From an uncultured Clostridia bacterium (lineage in GTDB: Bacteria; Bacillota; Clostridia; Peptostreptococcales; Anaerovoracaceae), in contig CAKQVC010000013.1 of NCBI GenBank assembly GCA_934277655.1, forward strand, positions 1 to 16,527: DNA of 16,527 nt. The letters are read 5' to 3'. Below, in pieces: positions 1 through 6,889 of the stretch (positions are counted from its first letter, which is position 1; each line of letters starts with the position of its first letter). Position numbers and translations under genes: made by a program. Below the pieces are notes generated by a model. It was not told the DNA's origin, searched no databases, and saw only the letters and a program-made list of their open reading frames with translations.

Positions 1-1
1 G

Positions 2-760
2 CCATCTCTGTGTATCTGGCTGAATTCCGAAATAAATCCCAACATTCTGGACGATATATCCTCACCCTTCTCAAACATGGATGCGTTGCTTTGCAGGATC
101 GCACTCCGGACCGGGGATAAAGAATATGTGCAGCACTGGTACCACAAGCAGGCACCAAAAGATCCTCTTCATCTTAATGTCATGAAACGGTATCAATATC
201 TGACCCAGGCGATGGTAGAAGTGATGCAGGGAAATGAAAAAAATGCGTTGCTGACACTGGCACCGTTGGAAAACTATTGCAAAGTCTGTGGAAGGACGAT
301 TGACCGAATCCACATGAAACTGATTACGGCGATCGCAAAATATAGACTTAATGATAACAATTGGGACGAAATGCTTTGCGAAGCCTTGTCACTGGCATTG
401 CCCTATCGATTTATACGTACGATCAGCCAGTATGGTGCAGCAATCCTGCCGATGCTGAAAATAACCAAGTGGCAGGAAGATCAGGAATTTTTAAAGTCAG
501 TGACGGAAAAAGCCAGGATGCAGGCGATTTATTATCCGGATTTTCTCCGGCCGACGACCTTGGATGTGGAGATGCTGACGTCTGCGGAGATGCAGGTGCT
601 GCGGCTCATGTGTGCGGATAAGAGCAATACAGAAATAGGCGAGATCTTGAATATAAAGCTTTCAACCGTCAAAAGTCATGTCAGCCATATTTTGCAGAAA
701 CTGGGTGTCAAGCGGAGAAGCGAGGCAAAGACAGCGACAGAGAAGCTGAAACTGCTGTAA
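2..760 (+). CDS. LuxR/MalT-type transcriptional regulator, C-terminal part (5' end outside window)
   Basis: The reading frame is open to the left window edge, so only the last 252 residues are visible and the true start lies upstream. The final 61 residues form a LuxR-type helix-turn-helix (starts LTSAEMQVLRLM, then SNTEIGEILNIKLSTVKSHV and HILQKLGVKRR), which binds DNA. The roughly 190 residues before it are alpha-helical with leucine- and alanine-rich stretches (for example LTQAMVEVMQGNEKNALLTL), as in the TPR-like arm of large MalT/LAL regulators. Those proteins are about 800-900 residues with an N-terminal ATPase, which cannot be checked here. There is no aspartate receiver domain in the visible part. 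No clear terminator follows: the hairpin at 786-811 (GCTGCA/TGCAGC) lacks a T-run. The target genes cannot be inferred. Confidence 0.85.
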   Translation, partial: PSLCIWLNSEINPNILDDISSPFSNMDALLCRIALRTGDKEYVQHWYHKQAPKDPLHLNVMKRYQYLTQAMVEVMQGNEKNALLTLAPLENYCKVCGRTIDRIHMKLITAIAKYRLNDNNWDEMLCEALSLALPYRFIRTISQYGAAILPMLKITKWQEDQEFLKSVTEKARMQAIYYPDFLRPTTLDVEMLTSAEMQVLRLMCADKSNTEIGEILNIKLSTVKSHVSHILQKLGVKRRSEAKTATEKLKLL

Positions 761-871
761 AAGTTGTGAAAAGAGAAGAGCATATGCTGCAGGAGAAGGG
801 TGGTGTGCAGCCGGTAATGGGATGCTGTTTGAAAATCTGACAAATGAGGCAATTTGCCCAAAAGTTTTCTG

Positions 872-900
872 TTGACAAGCATAACGAAAAAGTATATGAT
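872..900 (+). promoter_or_regulatory. Sigma-A-type promoter of the metK riboswitch leader
   Basis: A consensus -35 TTGACA (872-877) and a near-consensus -10 TATGAT (895-900) are separated by exactly 17 bases. Transcription should start near 907, about 35 bases before the first pairing element of the SAM riboswitch. The 478-base stretch without a gene between 760 and 1239 is explained by this promoter, the riboswitch, its terminator and a structured leader. Confidence 0.85.
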
Positions 901-941
901 ATGTAAAGACTTGCAGAGAATGCAGGAAAAACAGAATAGAA

Positions 942-1084
942 TCCTTATCGAGAGTGGCTGAGGGAATAGGCCCGAAGACGCCCGGCAACCTAGGTATTTC
1001 CTTTATGGAAGTAGAAAAGGTGCTAAATCCTACAGAATTGGATCAGGTAGCTGCCTGTATCAAAGCGATTCTGAAAGATGAGGA
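942..1084 (+). ncRNA. SAM-I (S-box) riboswitch aptamer upstream of metK
   Basis: The S-box signature is present in order. The P1 strand TCCTTATC (942-949) pairs with GATGAGGA (1077-1084) with one G-U. GAGAGTGGCTGAGGGA follows as the kink-turn region, then GGCCCGAAGACGCCCGGCAACC, and GGTGCTAAATCC (1020-1030 region). These are the conserved SAM-binding and pseudoknot elements of the family. Known role: binding of S-adenosylmethionine closes P1 and lets the downstream terminator form, reducing expression. Its position directly ahead of metK fits feedback control of SAM synthesis. A reading frame across this stretch is incidental. Confidence 0.96.
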
Positions 1085-1105
1085 AAGGTCAGTAATCAGA
1101 CTTTT

Positions 1106-1136
1106 AACCTCTCTTTTAGAAAGGAGAGGTTTTTTT
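1106..1136 (+). terminator. Intrinsic terminator of the SAM riboswitch expression platform
   Basis: AACCTCTCTTT (1106-1116) pairs with AAGGAGAGGTT (1121-1131) to give an 11-bp stem with one G-U and loop TAGA. A run of seven T ends at 1136. The stem begins 21 bases after the 3' strand of P1. The 5' arm has short complementarity to the P1 3' side (GAGG at 1080-1083, AGGT at 1086-1089), so an alternative antiterminator pairing is plausible. This is the usual S-box OFF-switch layout. Confidence 0.9.
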
Positions 1137-1165
1137 CTGTGCAGCGGTGGTATATGTATATATAA

Positions 1166-1198
1166 GACGTGAAAGGAAACGTCACTGCGGCTGCGGTG
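1166..1198 (+). other. Two adjoining hairpins in the metK leader
   Basis: GACGT (1166-1170) pairs with ACGTC (1179-1183), and CACTGC (1183-1188) pairs with GCGGTG (1193-1198, one G-T pair) around loop GGCT. They lie between the riboswitch terminator and the metK ribosome binding site. Neither has a T-run, so they are not terminators. They could protect the 5' end of read-through mRNA or be chance pairings. Confidence 0.4.
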
Positions 1199-1238
1199 AT
1201 AAGGATATATTGAATATTATATGGGAGGTAGACAACAA

Positions 1239-2429
1239 ATGAAAAAGTTATTTACATCAGAGTCCGTAACCGAAGGACATCCGGATAAGATCTGCGACCA
1301 GATTTCCGATGCGATTCTGGATGCTATTTTTGAGAAAGATCCATATGGAAGAGTTGCTGCAGAAACAACAACAACAACCGGCTATGCTATGGTAATGGGC
1401 GAAATTTCAACCACGTGCTATGTGGATATCCCGAAGATCGTAAGAAAAGTAATTCTGGACATTGGTTATGACCGATCCGATTATGGTTTTGACGGCAATA
1501 CCTGTGCAGTCCTGTCCGCAATCGATGAACAGTCCGGCGATATTGCAATGGGTGTTGATAAATCCCTGGAGTACAAGGACGGAAGCCTGACAGATGAAGC
1601 AACCATCGATACAATCGGTGCAGGAGACCAGGGACTGATGTTCGGCTATGCCTGCAATGAAACTCCTGAGCTGATGCCGGCTCCGATTTCCTATGCACAT
1701 AAGCTGGCTAAGAGACTGGCGGATGTTCGTAAGGATGGAACCCTGACGTATCTGAGACCGGATGGCAAAACCCAGGTTACGGTAGAATATGATGGACATA
1801 AGGTAAAGAGAATTGATACCGTTCTGATCTCTACACAGCATGATCCGGATGTAACCCAGGAACAGATTAAGGAAGATTTGATCGAACACGTTATCAAACC
1901 GATCATTCCGGCAGAACTTTTAGATGATGAGACGAAATATTATGTAAATCCGACTGGACGTTTTGTAATTGGCGGACCTCACGGAGATTCCGGCTTAACA
2001 GGCCGTAAAATTATCGTAGATACATATGGCGGAGCTGCACGTCACGGCGGTGGTGCATTCTCCGGGAAAGACCCTACAAAGGTTGACCGTTCCGCAAGTT
2101 ATGCTGCAAGATACGCTGCAAAGAATGTTGTAGCAGCAGGCCTTGCAGATAAGGCAGAAATCCAGCTTGCTTATGCGATCGGTGTTGCAAAACCGGTATC
2201 TATTTTCGTTGATACATTCGGAACAGGCAAGATCGGCGATGATAAGATCGCAGAACTGGTAGAAAAGAATTTTGACTTCAGGCCGGCAGCAATCATCCGT
2301 GACCTTGATTTAAGAAGACCGATCTACAGACAGACTGCAGCTTATGGTCACTTCGGAAGAACTGATGTCGATCTTCCGTGGGAACATACAGATAAAGCCG
2401 AAACTTTAAAACAGCAGGCAGGTCTGTAG
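1239..2429 (+). CDS. metK: S-adenosylmethionine synthase
   Basis: This 396-residue cytosolic enzyme makes S-adenosylmethionine from methionine and ATP, releasing phosphate and diphosphate. Diagnostic motifs are GHPDK (13-17), [12 protein letters not shown] (127-138, the family signature), [10 protein letters not shown] (248-257) and the glycine-rich [16 protein letters not shown] (270-285). Length matches the family (about 395-400). The start is ATG 1239. An in-frame ATG at 1221 is rejected because the ribosome binding site GGGAGGT (1223-1229) lies after it, nine bases before ATG 1239. The gene is a single transcription unit behind a SAM-I riboswitch, so its product should shut off its own synthesis. 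A terminator follows. Nothing in the protein is unusual. Confidence 0.98.
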   Translation: MKKLFTSESVTEGHPDKICDQISDAILDAIFEKDPYGRVAAETTTTTGYAMVMGEISTTCYVDIPKIVRKVILDIGYDRSDYGFDGNTCAVLSAIDEQSGDIAMGVDKSLEYKDGSLTDEATIDTIGAGDQGLMFGYACNETPELMPAPISYAHKLAKRLADVRKDGTLTYLRPDGKTQVTVEYDGHKVKRIDTVLISTQHDPDVTQEQIKEDLIEHVIKPIIPAELLDDETKYYVNPTGRFVIGGPHGDSGLTGRKIIVDTYGGAARHGGGAFSGKDPTKVDRSASYAARYAAKNVVAAGLADKAEIQLAYAIGVAKPVSIFVDTFGTGKIGDDKIAELVEKNFDFRPAAIIRDLDLRRPIYRQTAAYGHFGRTDVDLPWEHTDKAETLKQQAGL

Positions 2430-2563
2430 GTTCATGACGCAAGAGAGATGAAAAGGAAAAGGGAAGATACAGAAACCTTTGGGGAATCCAGCTTTTGCTT
2501 CAGACTCTCCTGTAAGGCTGGTAATCAAGCAAGATAATTAAGGCGACAAGAAAATAAAAAAAG

Positions 2564-2607
2564 AAAAACAGCGTTTTCGACAGGCAATGGAAGAAAACGC
2601 TGTTTTT
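2564..2607. terminator. Probable bidirectional terminator between metK and deoC
   Basis: A perfect 14-bp inverted repeat, AAAAACAGCGTTTT (2564-2577) with AAAACGCTGTTTTT (2594-2607), has a 16-base loop. On the plus strand the stem ends in T5. On the minus strand it is followed by a T-rich tract, because the plus strand reads AAAATAAAAAAAG just before it. The genes converge here, so it can end both metK and deoC transcripts. The rest of the 260-base gap holds only a weak CCAGC/GCTGG pairing (2488-2521). Confidence 0.85.
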
Positions 2608-2689
2608 GTGCATCCGGCGGAGTGAGAGGATGGGGCGATAACGCCTTCTATGCGATCAGGGAATCTACAAGCATGCCGTTTGGGACTGA

Positions 2690-3361
2690 CTACTTCTGAT
2701 TATAGACTTCCATGATCTTTACAGAAGCGGAAGCACCGATCCTGTCAGCACCGGCTTCGATCATGGCCATAACGGTTTCATAATCGCGGATGCCGCCACT
2801 GGCTTTCACTTCCATAGTATCGCCGACCGTTTTTTTCATAAGAGCGACATCTTCAACGGTAGCACCGCCACTGTTGAATCCGGTTGATGTCTTAACAAAT
2901 TGTGCACCAGCAGCCTTGGAAAGCAGGCAGGCTTTTTCGATTTCCGGTTTGGAAAGCAGGCAGGTTTCTAAAATGACCTTAACAATTGCACCATGTGCTT
3001 CTGCTGCTTTCACTACGGCAGCAATGTCTTCTTTAATATAGTCATCTTTGCCATCTTTAAAAACGCCTACGTTTAATACCATATCGATTTCAGATGCACC
3101 GGCTTTTACGGCTTCTTCTGTTTCAAAGGCTTTCGCAGCTGTAGTGCATGCACCAAGAGGAAAACCGACAACAGCTGCAATTTTAACGTCAGTATCCTTC
3201 AGATTTTTCTTGCAGCGGGAAACATAGCAGGTGTTGACGCATACGGAGTAGAAATCATACTTCGCAGCTTCTGCGCAGAGCTGGTCAATCTGAGAGCCTG
3301 TTGCTTCCGGCTTTAATAAAGTGTGATCAAAATATTTGTTTAATGGTTTTGATAAATTCAT
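2690..3361 (-). CDS. deoC: Deoxyribose-phosphate aldolase
   Basis: This 223-residue cytosolic class I aldolase splits 2-deoxyribose-5-phosphate into glyceraldehyde-3-phosphate and acetaldehyde in deoxynucleoside breakdown. The Schiff-base lysine is in FVKTSTGF (K157), the relay lysine in VKASGGIRD (K186), and the catalytic aspartate in EIDMVLNVG (D93). FDHTLLKP near the N-terminus is also typical. Length equals that of the Bacillus enzyme. The start is supported by GGAGG six bases upstream on the minus strand. It is the only minus-strand gene here, divergent from the membrane protein gene at 3495. No other deo or nucleoside transport gene is adjacent, so it may be expressed alone. Its leader contains a small hairpin (3377-3394). 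Confidence 0.97.
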   Translation of the reverse strand: MNLSKPLNKYFDHTLLKPEATGSQIDQLCAEAAKYDFYSVCVNTCYVSRCKKNLKDTDVKIAAVVGFPLGACTTAAKAFETEEAVKAGASEIDMVLNVGVFKDGKDDYIKEDIAAVVKAAEAHGAIVKVILETCLLSKPEIEKACLLSKAAGAQFVKTSTGFNSGGATVEDVALMKKTVGDTMEVKASGGIRDYETVMAMIEAGADRIGASASVKIMEVYNQK

Positions 3362-3376
3362 ACATATCCTCCACAG

Positions 3377-3394
3377 GCTGCCGGGAAAGGCAGC
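3377..3394 (-). other. Small hairpin in the deoC leader
   Basis: GCTGCC (3377-3382) and GGCAGC (3389-3394) form a perfect 6-bp stem with a 6-base loop, about 10 bases upstream of the deoC ribosome binding site. There is no T-run. It could be a leader hairpin or an operator; nothing decides between these. Confidence 0.3.
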
Positions 3395-3443
3395 AAATTA
3401 TTGATAATATTCTACCATAAACAAGATTGAAAAAAAAGAGCTA

Positions 3444-3472
3444 TTGCCAGAAAGTCCGGTTGCGAATATAAT
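3444..3472 (+). promoter_or_regulatory. Promoter of the two-helix membrane protein / DUF3842 operon
   Basis: A -35 TTGCCA (3444-3449) and a consensus -10 TATAAT (3467-3472) are 17 bases apart. Transcription should begin near 3479, about 16 bases before ATG 3495. This also argues against any translation start as far upstream as 3444. Confidence 0.7.
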
Positions 3473-3494
3473 AATAGGAGTAAGAGAGGTAGGT

Positions 3495-4136
3495 ATGGAA
3501 GCAATAGAAAAGAAGGCAAATCGAATTAATAAGTTAAAATGGGCAGGAATCCCGCTGGGAATGCTGATGAGCTATGTCACGGCAGAGGCTTTCGGGATGG
3601 TTCCGTCAGTTCTCCTGGGTTTGCTGGCGTGTGTGGCATTTGTGGTTATCTGTATTTACGGCAGTAAAACCATAATCTGCGAGAGGATCATCGAGGATCT
3701 GAAGTTGGTTCTGATTGGAATGAAGCTTAACGAATGTGTATTTGAGATTAAAGTATTACCGAAAAATCTGATGATCCTTCGTGTATACATGCTGAAATCA
3801 GACGCCGATCCAGGAATGTGCAGCAAGCTGATTCTTGACCGGATCAAAGGCAGCTGGTATCATGCGTATGTCAAAATCGCACAGATTGCAGAAGTGGATT
3901 CCGAAGCGGATATTCCACGGATGGCGAAGATATTTAATGCACAGCTGAAGCTGAAAGTATTCGAAGCCCGTGAAAGAACTGAAAAGAGAAAAAGAAAAGA
4001 ACTGCTTGATCAGCTTGACGAAAACAGCAGGAAATTGATTGAAGATATCAAGAAAGAACATTGGGACGACGAATTGCAGCCGAAGGGCAAAGAAGACTGT
4101 AAAGGAAAAGAAAAGACGGAGGATCTGAAAAAGTGA
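3495..4136 (+). CDS. Unrecognised protein with two N-terminal membrane helices and a charged cytosolic tail
   Basis: I do not recognise this 213-residue protein. After a short basic N-terminus it has two hydrophobic segments at about residues 15-33 and 36-57, separated by a short turn, so it is probably a membrane hairpin with both ends on the same side. Residues 60-150 form a mixed domain (for example VLPKNLMILRVYML) that could be a small alpha/beta fold. Residues 150-213 are strongly charged and helical, rich in K, E and R, likely coiled coil, ending in a lysine-rich tail. ATG 3495 is chosen because the GAGGT/AGGAG sequence lies at 3476-3490 and the promoter ends at 3472. The stop overlaps the GTG of the DUF3842 gene, so the two are probably translated together. 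No catalytic motif is evident. Confidence 0.75.
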   Translation: MEAIEKKANRINKLKWAGIPLGMLMSYVTAEAFGMVPSVLLGLLACVAFVVICIYGSKTIICERIIEDLKLVLIGMKLNECVFEIKVLPKNLMILRVYMLKSDADPGMCSKLILDRIKGSWYHAYVKIAQIAEVDSEADIPRMAKIFNAQLKLKVFEARERTEKRKRKELLDQLDENSRKLIEDIKKEHWDDELQPKGKEDCKGKEKTEDLKK

Positions 4137-4546
4137 AAACGATTTTGATCATTGACGGACAAGGCGGAATGTTGGGAAAACAGATGGTAGAAGCAGTCAA
4201 AAGGCTGCAGGCAGACGGAGAAATCATTGCGGTCGGAACGAATTCCATAGCCACTGCTAATATGTTGAAAGCTGGTGCTGACAGAGGAGCAACCGGGGAA
4301 AATGCTGTTATCGTAGCCGCCAGAAGCGCAGACATTATCGTGGGTCCGATCGGTATTGTCATTGCAGATTCTCTGCTTGGAGAAATTACGCCGAAAATGG
4401 CAGTTGCTCTTGGACAGAGCGGTGCAGCAAAGATTTTGATACCTGTGAATAAATGTAATAATATTGTCATCGGTGCAAGTGATAAGTCAACATCAGAACT
4501 GATTGAAGAAGCAATCAAAAAAATACAGGAAATTCTATCCGTTTAG
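4133..4546 (+). CDS. DUF3842 family protein
   Basis: This 137-residue protein matches what I recall of DUF3842, a small family of Clostridia with no assigned function. It starts like a Rossmann-type nucleotide-binding protein: beta strand ILIIDGQGG (4-12) followed by a glycine-rich turn and helix. Other blocks are AVGTNSIATANMLKAGAD (33-50), ATGENA (53-58), VGPIGIVIADSLLGEITPKM (70-89) and KILIPVNKC (100-108). It is predicted soluble. The start is GTG 4133, overlapping the upstream TGA, with ACGGAGGA (4116-4123) as ribosome binding site. Context suggests a job linked to the membrane protein before it. Ligand and reaction are unknown. The family call is from memory of the motif pattern. Confidence 0.8.
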   Translation: MKTILIIDGQGGMLGKQMVEAVKRLQADGEIIAVGTNSIATANMLKAGADRGATGENAVIVAARSADIIVGPIGIVIADSLLGEITPKMAVALGQSGAAKILIPVNKCNNIVIGASDKSTSELIEEAIKKIQEILSV

Positions 4547-4558
4547 TGTGTAGAACAC

Positions 4559-4587
4559 TTGAAAATGTCTGAAATTTGTTATAAAAT
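4559..4587 (+). promoter_or_regulatory. Likely promoter of the aspartate kinase gene
   Basis: TTGAAA (4559-4564) and TAAAAT (4582-4587) are 17 bases apart; each differs from consensus at one position. A short repeat AGTGT (4545-4549) / ACACT (4555-4559) touches the -35, and the left arm of an 11-bp inverted repeat runs into the -10. Transcription would begin about 40 bases before ATG 4637, leaving no room for a lysine riboswitch. Confidence 0.55.
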
Positions 4588-4620
4588 ATAAAGATATACA
4601 GAAGGATACATAACAAATTT
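4572..4620. repeat. Perfect 11-bp inverted repeat around the aspartate kinase promoter
   Basis: AAATTTGTTAT (4572-4582) and ATAACAAATTT (4610-4620) are exact reverse complements separated by 27 bases. The left arm overlaps the spacer and start of the -10; the right arm ends directly against the AGGAGGT ribosome binding site (4621-4627). In a transcript from the local promoter the left arm would be absent, so a DNA operator bound by a dimer or by DNA looping is more likely. In read-through RNA from upstream it could form a hairpin. Confidence 0.7.
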
Positions 4621-4636
4621 AGGAGGTACACTCAAA

Positions 4637-5962
4637 ATGGGCATAAAAGTCGCAAAATTCGGCGGCTCGTCTGTTGCTGACGGCATACAGTTGACTAAGA
4701 CAAAAAATATCATAGACCAGGATCCGGACAGAAGATACATCGTGGTATCCGCACCGGGCAAAAGATACGAGACAGATAACAAGATAACGGATATTTTGTA
4801 CCTGTGTAAATCACATATTGATCATAACCTGCCATATGACCAGTTATTTCAGGTTGTGGCAGATCGATACATGGCTGTTGAAATCAATCTGGGCATTAAA
4901 GTTGATCTGATGAAATATCTTAATGAGATCAGAGAAAACCTGATGAAAAACCCTACCGCTGATTATATCGCATCCAGAGGAGAATACTTGAATGCAATTC
5001 TGGTGGCGGCTTATCTGGGTTATGATTTCGTAGATACTGCAGGCTTGATCTGCTTTGATACAAAAGGAAAGTTGATGACCGAAGAAACCGACAGAGCATT
5101 GAGAGACGAGCTGGCAAAACATGAAAGAGCTGTTTTACCAGGATTCTACGGAAGTTATCCGGATGGCACTGTGAAAACATTTTCCAGAGGCGGCTCTGAC
5201 ATTACCGGCGCGCTGGTCGCAAGAGCTGTCGGTGCTGATGTTTATGAAAACTGGACAGATGTGTCAGGTTTCTTAATGGCAGACCCAAGGATCATTCCGG
5301 AAGCAAAGCAAATACGTACGATTTCGTATAAAGAACTGAGGGAACTCTCTTATATGGGTGCCAGCGTTCTTCACGAAGATGCAATCTATCCGGCAAGAAT
5401 GGCGAACATTCCGATCAATATCAGAAATACCAATGAGCCGGAGGCAGAAGGAACGTTCATCACAGCGGAAGTCAGTGAAACGGAAGCTGAACAGCAGAAT
5501 ATCATTACAGGTATTGCAGGAAGCAAGGATTTTACTGTAATTGGGCTGTATAAGAATATGATGAGCAGTGAAAGAGGATTTGTAAGACGGATTCTGGGCA
5601 TTCTGGATGACTATAATATTAATTTTGAACATCTGCCGAGCGGCATTGATACCGTATCAGTGGTAATGTCCAACAAATCCATCGACGGCAGACTGGATGA
5701 TATTTTGGAGGAATTTAAGACAAGGCTGCGTCCGGATAGCATTGATGTGTTTGAAAATATGGCGCTGATTGCAACAGTAGGGCACGGAATGACTTTCAGA
5801 ACGGGTGTTTCGGCAAAACTGTTTACGGCACTGGCAGATGCGAATGTAAATATCCGCATGATCGACCAGGGTTCCAGCGAGATGAATATTATTGTAGGTG
5901 TGGAAAATAAGCACTTTGAAACTGCAATACGTGCGATCTACGATGCGTTTGTAGAAGAGTAA
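4637..5962 (+). CDS. lysC: Aspartate kinase
   Basis: This 441-residue cytosolic kinase phosphorylates L-aspartate to 4-phosphoaspartate, the first step towards lysine, threonine, methionine and diaminopimelate. The amino-acid kinase domain covers about 1-285, with KFGGSSVAD (7-15), the substrate/ATP region SRGGSDITGALVARAVGA (183-200) and WTDVSGFLMADPRII (206-220). Two ACT domains follow at about 298-365 and 375-441, which normally bind feedback inhibitors. It resembles the single-polypeptide, monofunctional class; there is no homoserine dehydrogenase fusion. ATG 4637 has a perfect AGGAGGT ten bases upstream. Which amino acid inhibits it cannot be told from sequence, so the symbol lysC is a family guess. 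The promoter has an 11-bp inverted repeat but no riboswitch. Confidence 0.95.
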   Translation: MGIKVAKFGGSSVADGIQLTKTKNIIDQDPDRRYIVVSAPGKRYETDNKITDILYLCKSHIDHNLPYDQLFQVVADRYMAVEINLGIKVDLMKYLNEIRENLMKNPTADYIASRGEYLNAILVAAYLGYDFVDTAGLICFDTKGKLMTEETDRALRDELAKHERAVLPGFYGSYPDGTVKTFSRGGSDITGALVARAVGADVYENWTDVSGFLMADPRIIPEAKQIRTISYKELRELSYMGASVLHEDAIYPARMANIPINIRNTNEPEAEGTFITAEVSETEAEQQNIITGIAGSKDFTVIGLYKNMMSSERGFVRRILGILDDYNINFEHLPSGIDTVSVVMSNKSIDGRLDDILEEFKTRLRPDSIDVFENMALIATVGHGMTFRTGVSAKLFTALADANVNIRMIDQGSSEMNIIVGVENKHFETAIRAIYDAFVEE

Positions 5963-6037
5963 AAGCGAAACCGAAATCTGCATAGAAAAAGACGGCGGAC
6001 GGAAGATTTTGTGGGGAAAGTCAAGGAGGTAGAAGAT

Positions 6038-6658
6038 TTGAAAAAGTTAGTAACCATCAGCAGAGAATATGGAAGCGGTGGACGTATTATCGGTAAAATG
6101 CTTGCTGAAAAACTGAATGTACCGTTTTATGATAAGGAGCTTATTGAGCTTGCGGCAAAGGAAAGCGGCTATTCGGAGGAAATGATCGAGAACGCAGAAC
6201 TCAGAGCAAAAAACAGTTTTGCGTATAATCTGGCATCGGCACTTAGCTTCAATGAAGGAATGGGAAGTGCGAATCTTTCTGTAAACGAAAAGCTGTTTCT
6301 GGCACAGTTTCAGGTTATTAAGGAGATCGGAAATACCGGACAGGGCGTTATCGTTGGACGCTGTGCCGATTATGTTCTCCGGGAAATGTCTGGCGTAACC
6401 AATATTTTCATATATGGGGAATACGAAGACCGCGTGGCAAGAGCAGTAAATGTTTATGGCGATGAGAAAGAAAAGATCAAAGAACTGATCAATACCTATG
6501 ACAAGGCACGTCAGAACTATTATAATTACCACACAGGACAGAAGTGGGGCGAATACAAGAATTACAACCTGGCGATCAACAGTAGCTATATCACAGAAGA
6601 GGAGGCAGCGAACTTGATCGTTGATTATGTGCAGCACAGGAGGTATAAAGATGAATAA
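6038..6658 (+). CDS. Cytidylate kinase-like family protein
   Basis: This 206-residue protein begins KKLVTISREYGSGGR, the hallmark of the cytidylate kinase-like family (Cytidylate_kin2), in which the P-loop is degenerate compared with the usual GxxGxGKS/T. LAEKLNVPFYDKELIELAAK (23-42) and VIVGRCADYVL follow, both typical. It is cytosolic. Members are probably nucleotide or related small-molecule kinases, but substrates are not established, and it should not be taken as the main CMP kinase. The start is TTG 6038, eight bases after AAGGAGGT (6023-6030); an in-frame GTG at 6011 lies upstream of that site and is rejected. The last eight bases overlap the small gene at 6651. Confidence 0.85.
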   Translation: MKKLVTISREYGSGGRIIGKMLAEKLNVPFYDKELIELAAKESGYSEEMIENAELRAKNSFAYNLASALSFNEGMGSANLSVNEKLFLAQFQVIKEIGNTGQGVIVGRCADYVLREMSGVTNIFIYGEYEDRVARAVNVYGDEKEKIKELINTYDKARQNYYNYHTGQKWGEYKNYNLAINSSYITEEEAANLIVDYVQHRRYKDE

Positions 6659-6836
6659 AGGCAAAGTTCCTGCAACAGAAACAGGCATTGCAGAGGGTAC
6701 TGTTAAAGCAATCCGGACAGCAGGGAGAATTCTGACTGTCGGCATGGCAGCAGGAATCGCGCTGATCGCACTGACGGACAAAGGGATGACAAAGGCTTTT
6801 CCGCCGGACAAAGAAACAGATAAAATAGAAGAATAA
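6651..6836 (+). CDS. Small single-helix membrane protein, unrecognised
   Basis: This 61-residue reading frame starts at ATG 6651, inside the last codons of the kinase-like gene (ATGAATAA overlap), with CAGGAGGT at 6637-6644 as a strong ribosome binding site. Residues about 25-42 (GRILTVGMAAGIALIAL) form one hydrophobic helix; both flanks are hydrophilic and the C-terminus is acidic (DKETDKIEE). The good ribosome binding site and overlap suggest it is real and translationally coupled. I do not recognise the family. It could be a partner or regulator of a neighbour, but nothing shows this. Confidence 0.65.
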   Translation: MNKGKVPATETGIAEGTVKAIRTAGRILTVGMAAGIALIALTDKGMTKAFPPDKETDKIEE

Positions 6837-6849
6837 ACGAATAAATCTG

Positions 6850-6869
6850 CCTCTTCCCATTCGAAGAGG
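6850..6869 (+). other. Hairpin just upstream of the metG ribosome binding site
   Basis: CCTCTTC (6850-6856) pairs with GAAGAGG (6863-6869) around a 6-base loop, five bases before AGGAGG (6875-6880). No T-run follows, so it is not a terminator. The 5' arm CCTCTT could instead pair with the AGGAGG, which might affect metG translation. No T-box leader is present. Confidence 0.4.
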
Positions 6870-6889
6870 AGACCAGGAGGAATTTGAAA

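Noticed and set aside
786..811. Terminator of the LuxR-type gene (GCTGCA/TGCAGC hairpin)
   Set aside because: The stem is 6 bp with a 14-base loop and no T-run follows.
954..1172. A 72-codon frame on the plus strand over the metK leader
   Set aside because: It lies across the SAM-I riboswitch and its terminator; the conserved bases are explained by RNA structure and no ribosome binding site precedes it.
4547..4636. Lysine riboswitch upstream of aspartate kinase
   Set aside because: The gap is only 90 bases, about half the length needed, and none of the conserved lysine-element motifs is present.
6837..6889. T-box leader upstream of metG
   Set aside because: The 53-base gap has no T-box sequence, specifier stem or terminator; it holds only a short hairpin and the ribosome binding site.
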